Assembly: GCA_903879975.1 (NCBI GenBank)
Contig: CAIRNL010000538.1
Coordinates: 1-6,546, forward strand
Origin: an uncultured Chloroflexota bacterium
GTDB lineage: Bacteria; Chloroflexota; Anaerolineae; Caldilineales; Caldilineaceae
Length of the DNA stretch: 6,546 bases
Direction: 5' to 3'
The position numbers were made by a program, and so were the translations under genes. This document shows positions 1 through 6,546 of this stretch, in pieces. A model generated the notes under the pieces. That model saw only the letters and a program-made list of their open reading frames with translations. It was not told the origin of the DNA and made no database searches. Position 1 is the first letter of the stretch, and each line of letters begins with the position of its first letter.

Positions 1-2
1 CG

Positions 3-3000
3 GCCGGCCTGATTGCAATTGCTTTGCTGCTCACCCTCCATGCTGCCCAGCAGTTTCACGACCTGGAACCCTTTGCGCCGGTTGCGTGGTGGTGGCACCT
101 GGCTGCGATCGGCAGCGTACTGGGCGGCGCGTTCCTGCTCGACCGCGGGATGCGCCTGCGTACAGCCGGCGAACCATCCCGCCCGCCCGATCTCTCCACG
201 CCTCAGGCGCTGGCCTGGCTAGGGCTGATCCTGGGGGTAGCGGCCTTCTTCCGCCTGTTTCGCTTCGACAGCCTGCCTTTTGGCACCTGGTACGACGAAG
301 CCGAGAGTGGCCTGCAGGCGTTGCGTATCCTGAGTGACGCTAACTTTCGCCCAATCTTCGATGGCGCGACCCACGGCGCGGCACACTATCTCTACCTGGT
401 AGCCGGTGCATTTGAGCTTGTGGGGGTTGAGACACAGTCCATTCGTCTGGTGAGCGTTGCGATGGGGCTGCTGGCGGTGGCAGCAGCCTATCTGGCCGGT
501 GATGAACTCTTCGGCCGGCGTATGGGTCTGGTTGCGGCTTTTCTGATCGCAGTCTCGAGCTGGGCGGTGACGTTGAGCCGCTTCGGCATGTATGCCACTA
601 TGTCGACGCCGCTCTTTACACTACTCAGTGCTGCCTTTGCGTTGCGTTCTCTGCGCACGCAGCGCATGGCTGACTACGCGTTCACTGGACTATGGCTTGG
701 GCTGGGTCTCTGTTTCTACACTTCGTTCCGTCTGTTTGTGCCGGTGATAGGACTTTTTTTCGTCTACTGGACCGTGTATGGGTGGGCGCGGGCGCGAGCC
801 TGGCCCCCCTTGACCTTTTGGCTCGGGGTGGCGGTCATCGTCGGGGTGGCCGGTATTGTCACGGCGCCGCTGGCAGTCTTTGTCTTCAAGCATCCGGAAC
901 TTTTCTGGTCGCGTATCGAGACGACCTTCATTCTAGCCAATCAGGGAGTAGGTGACCCGTGGCCGGCGTTGTGGGAAAATGTGCGCCGCCATCTACTCAT
1001 GTTCAACGGCACCGGCGACCCGAACGGACGGCACAATCTGCCTGGCAACCCGATGCTGGACGGCGTATCGGCTGTGCTGCTGGTGCTCGGGGTTGCTTAC
1101 ACGCTGCGGCGAGTGTTGCAGCCGCGCTATCTGCTGCTAGGGATGTGGCTCTGCTTCGGACTGCTGCCGGGTATTCTCTCGCTTGACTTCGAGGCGCCAC
1201 AGTCGTTGCGCGCCAATGGTGCGCTGCCGGTCGCCTACCTGCTCGTGACCGCAGCGCTGGCCGTTCTGTACCGGGCGTGGACGCTGTCGGGTGGCCGCTA
1301 TTCCCCGCGTCTTGTGTGGTGGCCTATCAGTGCGCTATTGGCGCTGAGTGCGGCACTGAACTTCAATACCTATTTTGTGCGCCAGGCCAACGATTTTGTC
1401 GTGTGGAACGCCTACTCTACGCCTGAGACGTTGGCTGCGCGCCTGCTGGCCGATGTCGACGAAAACACCGACGTCTACATGACCTCCTTCTTCCACGGCC
1501 ATCCAACGTTGCGCTTCCTGGCACTTGCGGCGCGCCCTTACAGGGAACTGAGCACGCTCGACCAATTTCCTCTGCCGTTTGTGCCGGACCGTTCGGCGTT
1601 GCTGATTCTCAACGCTGAAAGCCGCGCGCTCTATGATGAGGCGAAGCAACTCTACCCGAATGCCACCTTCGCCGAGATGACACCGCCGCTGGACGGGCCA
1701 CCCGTAGTTTTTACCGTCCGCCTGACGCCGGAGGATATTGCGTCTATCCGGGGGCTGGACGCACGCTACTACGCCGGTACTGCGTGGGAAGGCACACCGC
1801 TGCTCACTCGTCGCGAGCCAGCCATCGATGCCGACTGGACACAGAATGCACCGATCCCGATGCCTTTCGGCGTCGAGTGGGAGGGCATCCTCAATGTGGG
1901 GATGGCGGGTGTGCATGACTTCTTCCTGGAAGCGCCGGGTGCAGCCGAAGTCCGTATCGGCGAGCGACCGGTGATTTCGGGGACGGGAGTGCTTTCGGGT
2001 TCCCTGTCGTTGGCGCAGGGCAACCATGCGCTGCGTGTGCGCGCAGCCGGCGCACCGGGTCGCATTGCCCTGAGCTGGCGCACGCCCGACCGCGCTATCG
2101 CCATCATTCCTGCGACTGCGCTCTACGCCGCACCTGTGCTCGGTCACGGCCTACTTGGCCGCTATTTTGCCAACGGCGATTGGGTGCCGCCTGAAGCCAT
2201 GAGTCGTATCGACGCTCGTTTCAGCCGCTACATTCACGTCACACCGTTGCCGCGTCCCTATACCGTCGAGTGGACCGGTAAGCTGGCAGCGCCGGTCGAT
2301 GGCCTCTATCATTTTGGCCTTGAATCGATCGACGAGTCGCGGCTCTGGATTGCCGGCGTCCCTGTCGTGCAGGCCGACACGCCCAATACCTACCAGGACG
2401 GCCCGATCGAACTGGCACGCGGTCTGCACGACATCCGCATCCGCTTTGTGGACCGCACTCATCACACGCATATCAATGTCTACTGGCAGCCGCCAGGCGG
2501 TCAACGGCAGATGATTCCTACTGACGCACTCTACCCGCCGCAGGAGAGCTACGACCGCGTCACCATCCCGGCCTTCGACGCTGCTCCCAGCCTGATCGGC
2601 CCGGTGGGTGACGGGTTGTCGAGTCCGGCGCCGGAATTACCCGGCACTGCCGAGGTTGTGATAGGTAATCTGGCGCGCCCGACGGGTGTTGCCGTTGGCC
2701 CGGACGGCACCCTCTATGTTGCTGAAAGTGAAGCGGGGCGTGTGACGGCTTTTGCGTCCAGCGGTGAGGTGATACTGACCTTCGAGGATTTCCTGGAGCC
2801 GACCGACGTGGCTGTGAGTGCTGACCGCCTCTATGTCCTTGACGCCGGGGCTGGTCGTGTGCGCGCCTTCACCCTGCAAGGGGAGCCGCAGCGGTTTGCC
2901 GACGACCTGGACGCCGTCTATGCCGATCGCTCGCGCGGGATCGCTGCCACCCCGGAAGGGCGCGTGGTCGTCGCCAACACGCCGAATGGCCGTGCGGTCA

Positions 3001-3434
3001 TGCTCGACGCTGCCGGTACGATAGCAGGGCAGGTGGTCGTCTGGCCCGGCGAGGATGCTCAGCCGGTCGATGCTGTCCTGGGGACTGACGGCAGGCTCTT
3101 CGTGGTGGAGAGCCATGGCCATCGCCTGATCCGCTATGCCAGCGACGGCCAGCGCGAGCGAGCCTGGCCGATCCCGGTGGCAAACACAGTGGATAGCCCG
3201 CATCTTGCCGTCGATGCAGCTGGCTATCTCTACCTGACGGAACCGGAGCAAGGGCGCGTCATGAAGCTTGGCCCCAACGGTGAGCCGGCAGGGATGTGGG
3301 ATTTGGGTGCGTTGCTGGGGCGGGCAGTGCGACCGGTGGGCATTGCTGTAGCGCCCGACGGCGCGATCTGGGTGGCGGACAGCAGCGGCGGTGCGCTGAT
3401 TGCGCTGCGCCACCGGGTGGATGTGCAACCGTGA
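3..3434 (+). CDS. GT39-type (PMT/ArnT-like) membrane glycosyltransferase fused to two PA14-like domains and an NHL beta-propeller; 5'-partial
   Basis: Probable polyprenyl-phosphate-sugar-dependent glycosyltransferase acting at the outer face of the cytoplasmic membrane; donor and acceptor are unknown. The frame is open to the left edge (hydrophobic AGLIAIA precedes the first possible start, TTG at 24), so the true start lies outside. Counting from nt 3 (1143 residues), about 13-14 hydrophobic segments span residues 1-460. Two lie before the usual first GT39 helix (about 68-87). That helix is followed by WYDEAESG, whose Asp98-Glu99 match the conserved acidic pair in the first outer loop of PMT/ArnT enzymes. 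SRFGMYATMSTP and a late SLRANGALPVAYL segment also fit the family. Residues about 460-580 form a soluble alpha/beta region. Two PA14-like domains follow (about 584-711 and 716-846), then six NHL-type blades (about 890-1138). Most GT39 proteins are roughly half this length. The stop overlaps the start of the LysM-M23 gene. The fold is confident; the sugar and target are not. Confidence 0.9.
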   Translation, partial: AGLIAIALLLTLHAAQQFHDLEPFAPVAWWWHLAAIGSVLGGAFLLDRGMRLRTAGEPSRPPDLSTPQALAWLGLILGVAAFFRLFRFDSLPFGTWYDEAESGLQALRILSDANFRPIFDGATHGAAHYLYLVAGAFELVGVETQSIRLVSVAMGLLAVAAAYLAGDELFGRRMGLVAAFLIAVSSWAVTLSRFGMYATMSTPLFTLLSAAFALRSLRTQRMADYAFTGLWLGLGLCFYTSFRLFVPVIGLFFVYWTVYGWARARAWPPLTFWLGVAVIVGVAGIVTAPLAVFVFKHPELFWSRIETTFILANQGVGDPWPALWENVRRHLLMFNGTGDPNGRHNLPGNPMLDGVSAVLLVLGVAYTLRRVLQPRYLLLGMWLCFGLLPGILSLDFEAPQSLRANGALPVAYLLVTAALAVLYRAWTLSGGRYSPRLVWWPISALLALSAALNFNTYFVRQANDFVVWNAYSTPETLAARLLADVDENTDVYMTSFFHGHPTLRFLALAARPYRELSTLDQFPLPFVPDRSALLILNAESRALYDEAKQLYPNATFAEMTPPLDGPPVVFTVRLTPEDIASIRGLDARYYAGTAWEGTPLLTRREPAIDADWTQNAPIPMPFGVEWEGILNVGMAGVHDFFLEAPGAAEVRIGERPVISGTGVLSGSLSLAQGNHALRVRAAGAPGRIALSWRTPDRAIAIIPATALYAAPVLGHGLLGRYFANGDWVPPEAMSRIDARFSRYIHVTPLPRPYTVEWTGKLAAPVDGLYHFGLESIDESRLWIAGVPVVQADTPNTYQDGPIELARGLHDIRIRFVDRTHHTHINVYWQPPGGQRQMIPTDALYPPQESYDRVTIPAFDAAPSLIGPVGDGLSSPAPELPGTAEVVIGNLARPTGVAVGPDGTLYVAESEAGRVTAFASSGEVILTFEDFLEPTDVAVSADRLYVLDAGAGRVRAFTLQGEPQRFADDLDAVYADRSRGIAATPEGRVVVANTPNGRAVMLDAAGTIAGQVVVWPGEDAQPVDAVLGTDGRLFVVESHGHRLIRYASDGQRERAWPIPVANTVDSPHLAVDAAGYLYLTEPEQGRVMKLGPNGEPAGMWDLGALLGRAVRPVGIAVAPDGAIWVADSSGGALIALRHRVDVQP
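3415..3420 (+). promoter_or_regulatory. Weak ribosome binding site for the LysM-M23 gene
   Basis: GGGTGG lies 10 nt before the GTG at 3431 and is an imperfect match to the Shine-Dalgarno core. It sits inside the last codons of the glycosyltransferase gene. Together with the 4-base GTGA stop/start overlap at 3431-3434 it supports the GTG start and suggests that ribosomes finishing the upstream gene re-initiate here. The match is weak, so this is inference. Confidence 0.3.
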
Positions 3435-4510
3435 AGCAGCAGGTGGGGATCTTGCTTGCAATCGTCAGCGTGATGGTCGGCGTGCTGGTGGCCAGCACGC
3501 TGCGCGCCCAGGATGCTCCTGTGGTCACGCCGGCTGATATTTCGACTCCGGTCCCTTCACTGCTCCCGCTGCCCAGCCCGACACCGGTATCTCAGGCGGC
3601 TGCCGGTTTCTTGACGCCGGCGCCGCGCTCGCTGCATTTGGCAACCGACACACCGCTGACATACACCGTGCGTGCAGGGGACACGCTCTTCACCGTTGCG
3701 CTGGAGACGGGTGTCGATCTGGAGGATGTGCCCTGCGCTGTCGGGCCACACTTCACTGCAGACCAGCCGCTCGTGATCGGTGATGTGTTGTCGGTGCCGC
3801 CAGCCAACATGCTCTGCCACGAGGTGTACCCGGAGGATACGCTTGAAGCGGTGGCTGCGGCCTACCGTGTTGCGCCGGAAGATATCCGGGCGCTGCCATG
3901 GAACGGGCTGATCGGCGTGCGCAGTGACGGCATCGATCTTCGTCCGGGCACGCATCTACGCATCCCGCTGCCGCTCTTGGGGAGCGGCAGCGGGCAGGTG
4001 CCTGCCGCCGATGCGGACTTCCTGGCCATCATGCTCAACATGCCGGTCGACACGTCACCTTTCGTGGTCTTTGCCGACCGCAGCCAGTTGCGTTCGGTGG
4101 CTGGCCACACGGCCGGTCCCGTGCCGGCGGATTGGCCCTACGGCAGTGGCCGTTTTGCCTGGCCGGTCTACGGTTGGCTCAGCCAGAGTTACCGCTACGA
4201 CCACCGCGCAGTCGACGTGGCGGCGCCGGCTGGCACGCCGGTCACTGCTGCCGACCGCGGTGTCGTGCTGCGTGCTGGCTGGAATGACCAGGGCTACGGC
4301 CGCTTCGTCATCATCGACCACAGGATCGACTATGTGACACTGTACGCGCATCTGGATCGCATCCTGGTGCAGGAGGGTGATGTTGTGGGGCAGGGGGAGG
4401 TCATCGGCACCGTCGGCTCGACCGGCAACAGCACAGGGCCGCACCTGCATTTCGAGATCCGTGACTTTGGCCGTCTTATCAACCCACTCGAATTGCTGGT
4501 GTTACAGTAA
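3431..4510 (+). CDS. LysM domain-containing M23 (LytM/lysostaphin-type) metallopeptidase, secreted or membrane-anchored
   Basis: Predicted zinc endopeptidase of 359 residues acting outside the membrane on peptidoglycan cross-links or a similar peptide. The GTG start overlaps the upstream stop and gives a good N-terminus: a short KQQ head, a hydrophobic stretch at about 5-24, then LRAQDA, which could be a signal peptidase site or the end of an anchor. Residues about 30-65 are a Pro/Thr/Ser-rich linker. LysM 1 (about 77-124) starts YTVRAGDTLF and ends VLSVPP. A more divergent LysM-like module (about 130-179) carries YPEDTLEAVAAAY and ends LRIP. The C-terminal M23 domain (about 235-355) keeps the family residues: His258 and Asp262 in HRAVD, His307 in LYAHL, and His338/His340 in HLHFE. 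It therefore looks catalytically competent rather than a degenerate LytM regulator. The only cysteines are Cys102 and Cys129. An in-frame ATG at 3296 is rejected because it would add an improbable Cys/Arg-rich stretch inside the upstream gene. Confidence 0.95.
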   Translation: MKQQVGILLAIVSVMVGVLVASTLRAQDAPVVTPADISTPVPSLLPLPSPTPVSQAAAGFLTPAPRSLHLATDTPLTYTVRAGDTLFTVALETGVDLEDVPCAVGPHFTADQPLVIGDVLSVPPANMLCHEVYPEDTLEAVAAAYRVAPEDIRALPWNGLIGVRSDGIDLRPGTHLRIPLPLLGSGSGQVPAADADFLAIMLNMPVDTSPFVVFADRSQLRSVAGHTAGPVPADWPYGSGRFAWPVYGWLSQSYRYDHRAVDVAAPAGTPVTAADRGVVLRAGWNDQGYGRFVIIDHRIDYVTLYAHLDRILVQEGDVVGQGEVIGTVGSTGNSTGPHLHFEIRDFGRLINPLELLVLQ

Positions 4511-4558
4511 AAGAAGCGCATGCAACGAGGCAATACGGCTTCGATTTCTGGGTGATTG
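4511..4558. other. Convergent intergenic spacer with at most a weak terminator
   Basis: These 48 bases separate the 3' ends of the two convergent gene pairs. GAAGC at 4513-4517 can pair with GCTTC at 4538-4542, enclosing a loop of 20 bases that contains the palindrome GCATGC. Read on the minus strand, the stem is followed by TTTT (the complement of the AAAA at 4509-4512), so it could act as a poor intrinsic terminator for the transporter operon. On the plus strand only a mixed GATTTCT follows. Five base pairs with a long loop is weak evidence. No other signal is visible. Confidence 0.25.
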
Positions 4559-5752
4559 CTATTGGTGATAGCGGACAGCGACTTCGTGCAGGATGGCCAT
4601 GATCACCAGCACTCCAACCATGAAGGGTCCCACGATTTCCAGGCTAAGCCGGTCTGCGAGAAAGCCGGCCAGGCCTGGCAGCACGCCGATGCCCAGGCTT
4701 GCTGCGGCAACCTGAAAGCCGATGGCATTGTTGGCGTCGCCGCTGCCAAGGCGCAGCGGTGTGGCGGTAATCAGGAGGGGAAAGACAGGCGCCATGGCAA
4801 AGCCCAGCACGATGAGCGCAGCGAAGCTCACCCAGTCGACAGGGTTCCACCAGATGCAGGCGGCGGCCGCAATGGCTGTGAGGCTCATGGCGCGCACCGT
4901 CGGGATGACCGCAAAGCGATCCGCCACGATGCCGAAGAAGAAGCGTCCTAGCGTGAAACTGCCCCAGTAGAGACTGGCCCAGAAGCCGGCTACTGCCACT
5001 GCAACGCCGCGCGCCTCCGTGAAGAGCGAATAGCTCCAGTTGCCAGCCGTGACTTCAACGCCGGCATAACAGAAGAAAATCGCAATGTTGACCCACACGA
5101 TGGGGCGGGCGAGCGTGGCGCGGCTGCTCGTGCGCGTCGCGGGGGAGTCAGCCGCCGGGGTGTCGGTGCGTGCCTGCCAGACGCCTGCGCGTGCCCACAC
5201 CAGCAGCCCCATCCCGACCTGCACTGCGGCCACGATCAGGTAGCCCCAGCGCCACACACCGCCGATACTCAACAAGGTCGTCATCATCAGTGGGCCGACG
5301 GTGGCGCCGAGGCCGAAGCTGGCATGCAACCAATTCATCAGCCGGGGGCTGGGCAGGTTCATGGCAAAGTAGGTATTGAGTCCCCCATCTATCGCGCCGC
5401 TGCCCAGACCGAAGAAGAATGCACTGGCTACCAGCAGCGGCCATTCTGGCGCCAGACCCATGCCGAGCAATCCGGCCGCACGCAGGACGTTGGCAGCAAT
5501 CAGCAGATTGGTGATGCCGAACCAGCCGATCAGCCGCCCGACATTGAAACTCGTTATGAGGAAGCCGAGTGTCGACGCCAGCAGCAGCGTGCCCATCTGC
5601 GCGTTTTGCAGGCCAAAGGTGCCCATGATCGACGGCCAGGCAATTCCCAACATGCCGTCCGGAAAGCCGAGCACGATGAAAATCAGGTAGGCAGTGACGA
5701 TGACGAGCAGGGCAGAGGAGGAAGACGTGCGACGAGAGGTGGCTGCTGGCAT
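4559..5752 (-). CDS. MFS transporter, FucP-like, substrate unknown
   Basis: Major facilitator superfamily permease of 397 residues from the ATG at 5752, a normal length for a 12-helix carrier. The first helix starts near residue 14 (ALLVIVTAYLIFIVLGFPDG). GAIDGGLN (119-126) and MNWLHASFGLGATVGP (139-154) in helices 4-5 resemble the fucose-permease-like branch of MFS. In the second half, EVTAGNWSYSL and GRFFFGIVADRF (a motif A-like loop) are visible. The equivalent loop in the first half (NVGRLIGWFG) is degenerate. A hydrophilic loop rich in Thr, Ala and Ser (around ARTDTPAADSPATRTSS) separates the two six-helix halves. The start is uncertain: a TTG at 5788 overlaps the stop of the upstream methyltransferase gene (TTGA) and would add 12 residues. 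Neither start has a clear Shine-Dalgarno site. I prefer the ATG because it leaves a short head before helix 1. Sugar uptake or efflux of a small product are both possible; nothing here decides between them. Confidence 0.92.
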   Translation of the reverse strand: MPAATSRRTSSSSALLVIVTAYLIFIVLGFPDGMLGIAWPSIMGTFGLQNAQMGTLLLASTLGFLITSFNVGRLIGWFGITNLLIAANVLRAAGLLGMGLAPEWPLLVASAFFFGLGSGAIDGGLNTYFAMNLPSPRLMNWLHASFGLGATVGPLMMTTLLSIGGVWRWGYLIVAAVQVGMGLLVWARAGVWQARTDTPAADSPATRTSSRATLARPIVWVNIAIFFCYAGVEVTAGNWSYSLFTEARGVAVAVAGFWASLYWGSFTLGRFFFGIVADRFAVIPTVRAMSLTAIAAAACIWWNPVDWVSFAALIVLGFAMAPVFPLLITATPLRLGSGDANNAIGFQVAAASLGIGVLPGLAGFLADRLSLEIVGPFMVGVLVIMAILHEVAVRYHQ

Positions 5753-5784
5753 GGTAGCGTTGTGTCCGTTCGGTTGCAGCGCGG

Positions 5785-6546
5785 TCAAATGGCGACGCCG
5801 CAGAAATCAAGCTGGTGGGCGATATAGACCAGTTCGCCGCGTTCGATCTGCTGGCGGCGGGCAGCGATCCATGCAGCAAAGGCCGTCCTGTCGAGATCGG
5901 GATGGCTACGCAGCGCACCTTCCATTGTGTCGACGATGAAGTGCAGAAACGCCGCTTCGTCCGCCGGATACGCGCCGCCTACGGCATGCACGACCCAGTC
6001 CGATGCGCCGGCCGCATGAATAGCAAAGCCGTTGGCTGGCAACGCAGCAAAGAGATGGCGTCCCGTGCGACTGTCGCCGGACGGCTGCCCGTCGGTGATG
6101 CGTTCATCCATGGTGCGATGGTAGGCAGCTTCGATGGCGTTGTCCAGCGCTTGATCGATGGCCGGTTCCAATAGAGTGGCGCCGTCAAAATTGATGGTGA
6201 AGTAGAAAATGCCGCCGTCGTGGAGCAGGCCGCGCAACAAGGGTAGCGCCCGGCGTAGATCCACCAGATCGAGGAAGGCATTGGCGATGAGCAGATCGTA
6301 GCGGCTGTTTCTGTCTCCAGCCGTGCTCGCGGCGTAGGCCAGCGCATCGGCGGTGACAAAACGCAAGTCAAGCCAGGAGGGGCCACTGGCCAGCCGGTGC
6401 GTAGCCGTGGCAATGAGGTCGGCATCAGCGTCCAGCACCGTGTAGTGGAGCGGCTGTGGCTGCGACCCGAACAACTGCCAGGCCAGCATGCGCTCGACCA
6501 TCGTGCCGATCCCGGCGCCGATCTCCAGCACCTCCAGCGGCCTGGC
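5785..6546 (-). CDS. Class I SAM-dependent methyltransferase, 5'-partial
   Basis: Rossmann-fold methyltransferase using S-adenosylmethionine; the acceptor is unknown. The frame is open to the right edge of the window (ARPLE precedes the first GTG at 6531), and that GTG falls inside beta strand 1. The real start is therefore off-window and the GTG is not a start. Counting from the edge (253 residues visible), motif I is LEIGAGIGT (7-15). Strand 2 ends in VLDAD with Asp39 placed to bind the ribose. TADAL (63-67) fits the adenine-side acidic motif, and YDLLIANAFLDL (81-92) is the motif IV region. GGIFYFTINFDG (109-120) follows as the next strand. The C-terminal part carries MDERITDGQPSGDSRTGRHL and ASDWVVH, which look like a conserved family-specific region rather than linker, and may cover the substrate site. 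The MFS gene follows on the same strand, either 32 bases downstream or overlapping by 4, suggesting one operon. Confidence 0.88.
   Translation of the reverse strand, partial: ARPLEVLEIGAGIGTMVERMLAWQLFGSQPQPLHYTVLDADADLIATATHRLASGPSWLDLRFVTADALAYAASTAGDRNSRYDLLIANAFLDLVDLRRALPLLRGLLHDGGIFYFTINFDGATLLEPAIDQALDNAIEAAYHRTMDERITDGQPSGDSRTGRHLFAALPANGFAIHAAGASDWVVHAVGGAYPADEAAFLHFIVDTMEGALRSHPDLDRTAFAAWIAARRQQIERGELVYIAHQLDFCGVAI

Noticed and set aside
1335..2147. 270-codon open frame on the minus strand inside the glycosyltransferase gene
   Set aside because: Its translation is rich in Arg, His, Gln and Cys with no recognisable fold or motif, and the plus-strand frame here encodes clear GT39 and PA14 sequence. 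It is a shadow frame of high-GC coding DNA.
3296..3430. Upstream ATG start for the LysM-M23 protein
   Set aside because: The extra 45 residues are Cys/Gly/Arg-rich, lie wholly within the NHL coding region, and would bury the signal or anchor segment. The GTG at 3431 gives a normal N-terminus.
2637..3461. 274-codon open frame on the minus strand opposite the NHL region
   Set aside because: It mirrors the repetitive NHL coding strand and has an Arg/His/Ala-rich translation without domains. It would also run across the GTG start of the M23 gene.
4513..4542. Hairpin GAAGC/GCTTC as a firm bidirectional terminator
   Set aside because: The stem has only five base pairs with a 20-base loop, and only the minus-strand side is followed by a short T run. 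It is recorded only as a weak candidate within the spacer.
5324..5827. Plus-strand frame of 167 codons opposite the MFS gene
   Set aside because: Gln/Arg/Glu-rich antisense translation of a hydrophobic transporter, as expected for a shadow frame. No start signal.
5148..5918. 256-codon minus-strand frame overlapping the MFS gene and the end of the methyltransferase gene
   Set aside because: It is out of frame with two convincing genes and its translation (Arg/His/Cys/Ser-rich) shows no membrane helices or motifs.
6529..6531. GTG at 6531 as the methyltransferase start
   Set aside because: It would cut into beta strand 1 immediately before the glycine-rich motif I, and the frame stays open to the window edge, so the gene is 5'-partial.

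Overview
The window is high-GC DNA packed with protein genes. It holds four, arranged as two convergent pairs that meet at about 4511-4558. Both outer genes run off the window, so each lacks its 5' end. I found no rRNA, tRNA, CRISPR array, insertion sequence or phage gene. The gene content suggests a bacterium of the phylum Chloroflexota (Anaerolineae/Caldilineae-like, or a relative). The reasons are a very large GT39-type membrane glycosyltransferase with PA14 and NHL parts, a LysM-M23 protein with a Pro/Thr/Ser-rich linker, GTG/TTG-type starts and weak Shine-Dalgarno sites. This assignment is inference from protein style, not from a marker gene.

Left half, plus strand (1-4510). The first gene encodes a multi-domain envelope protein. 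It begins with extra N-terminal membrane helices, followed by a PMT/ArnT-like GT39 membrane core with an Asp-Glu pair in the first outer loop. After these come an extracytoplasmic alpha/beta stretch, two consecutive PA14-like beta domains and a six-blade NHL-type beta-propeller. Its stop codon overlaps the GTG start of the second gene (GTGA). That gene encodes a secreted or membrane-anchored protein with two LysM-like modules and a LytM/M23 metallopeptidase domain with all metal and catalytic residues present. The two genes look translationally coupled. Together they suggest a cell-surface job: adding sugar to an envelope acceptor, and binding and cutting peptidoglycan or a related wall polymer.

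Right half, minus strand (6546-4559). A class I SAM-dependent methyltransferase, truncated at the right edge just before its motif I, is followed closely by a 12-helix MFS transporter of the FucP-like type. The pair is probably one operon. The substrates of both are unknown.

The window is mostly orderly housekeeping or accessory envelope coding, and nothing in it is clearly a new system. The most notable item is the GT39-PA14-PA14-NHL fusion, coupled to a LysM-M23 peptidase.
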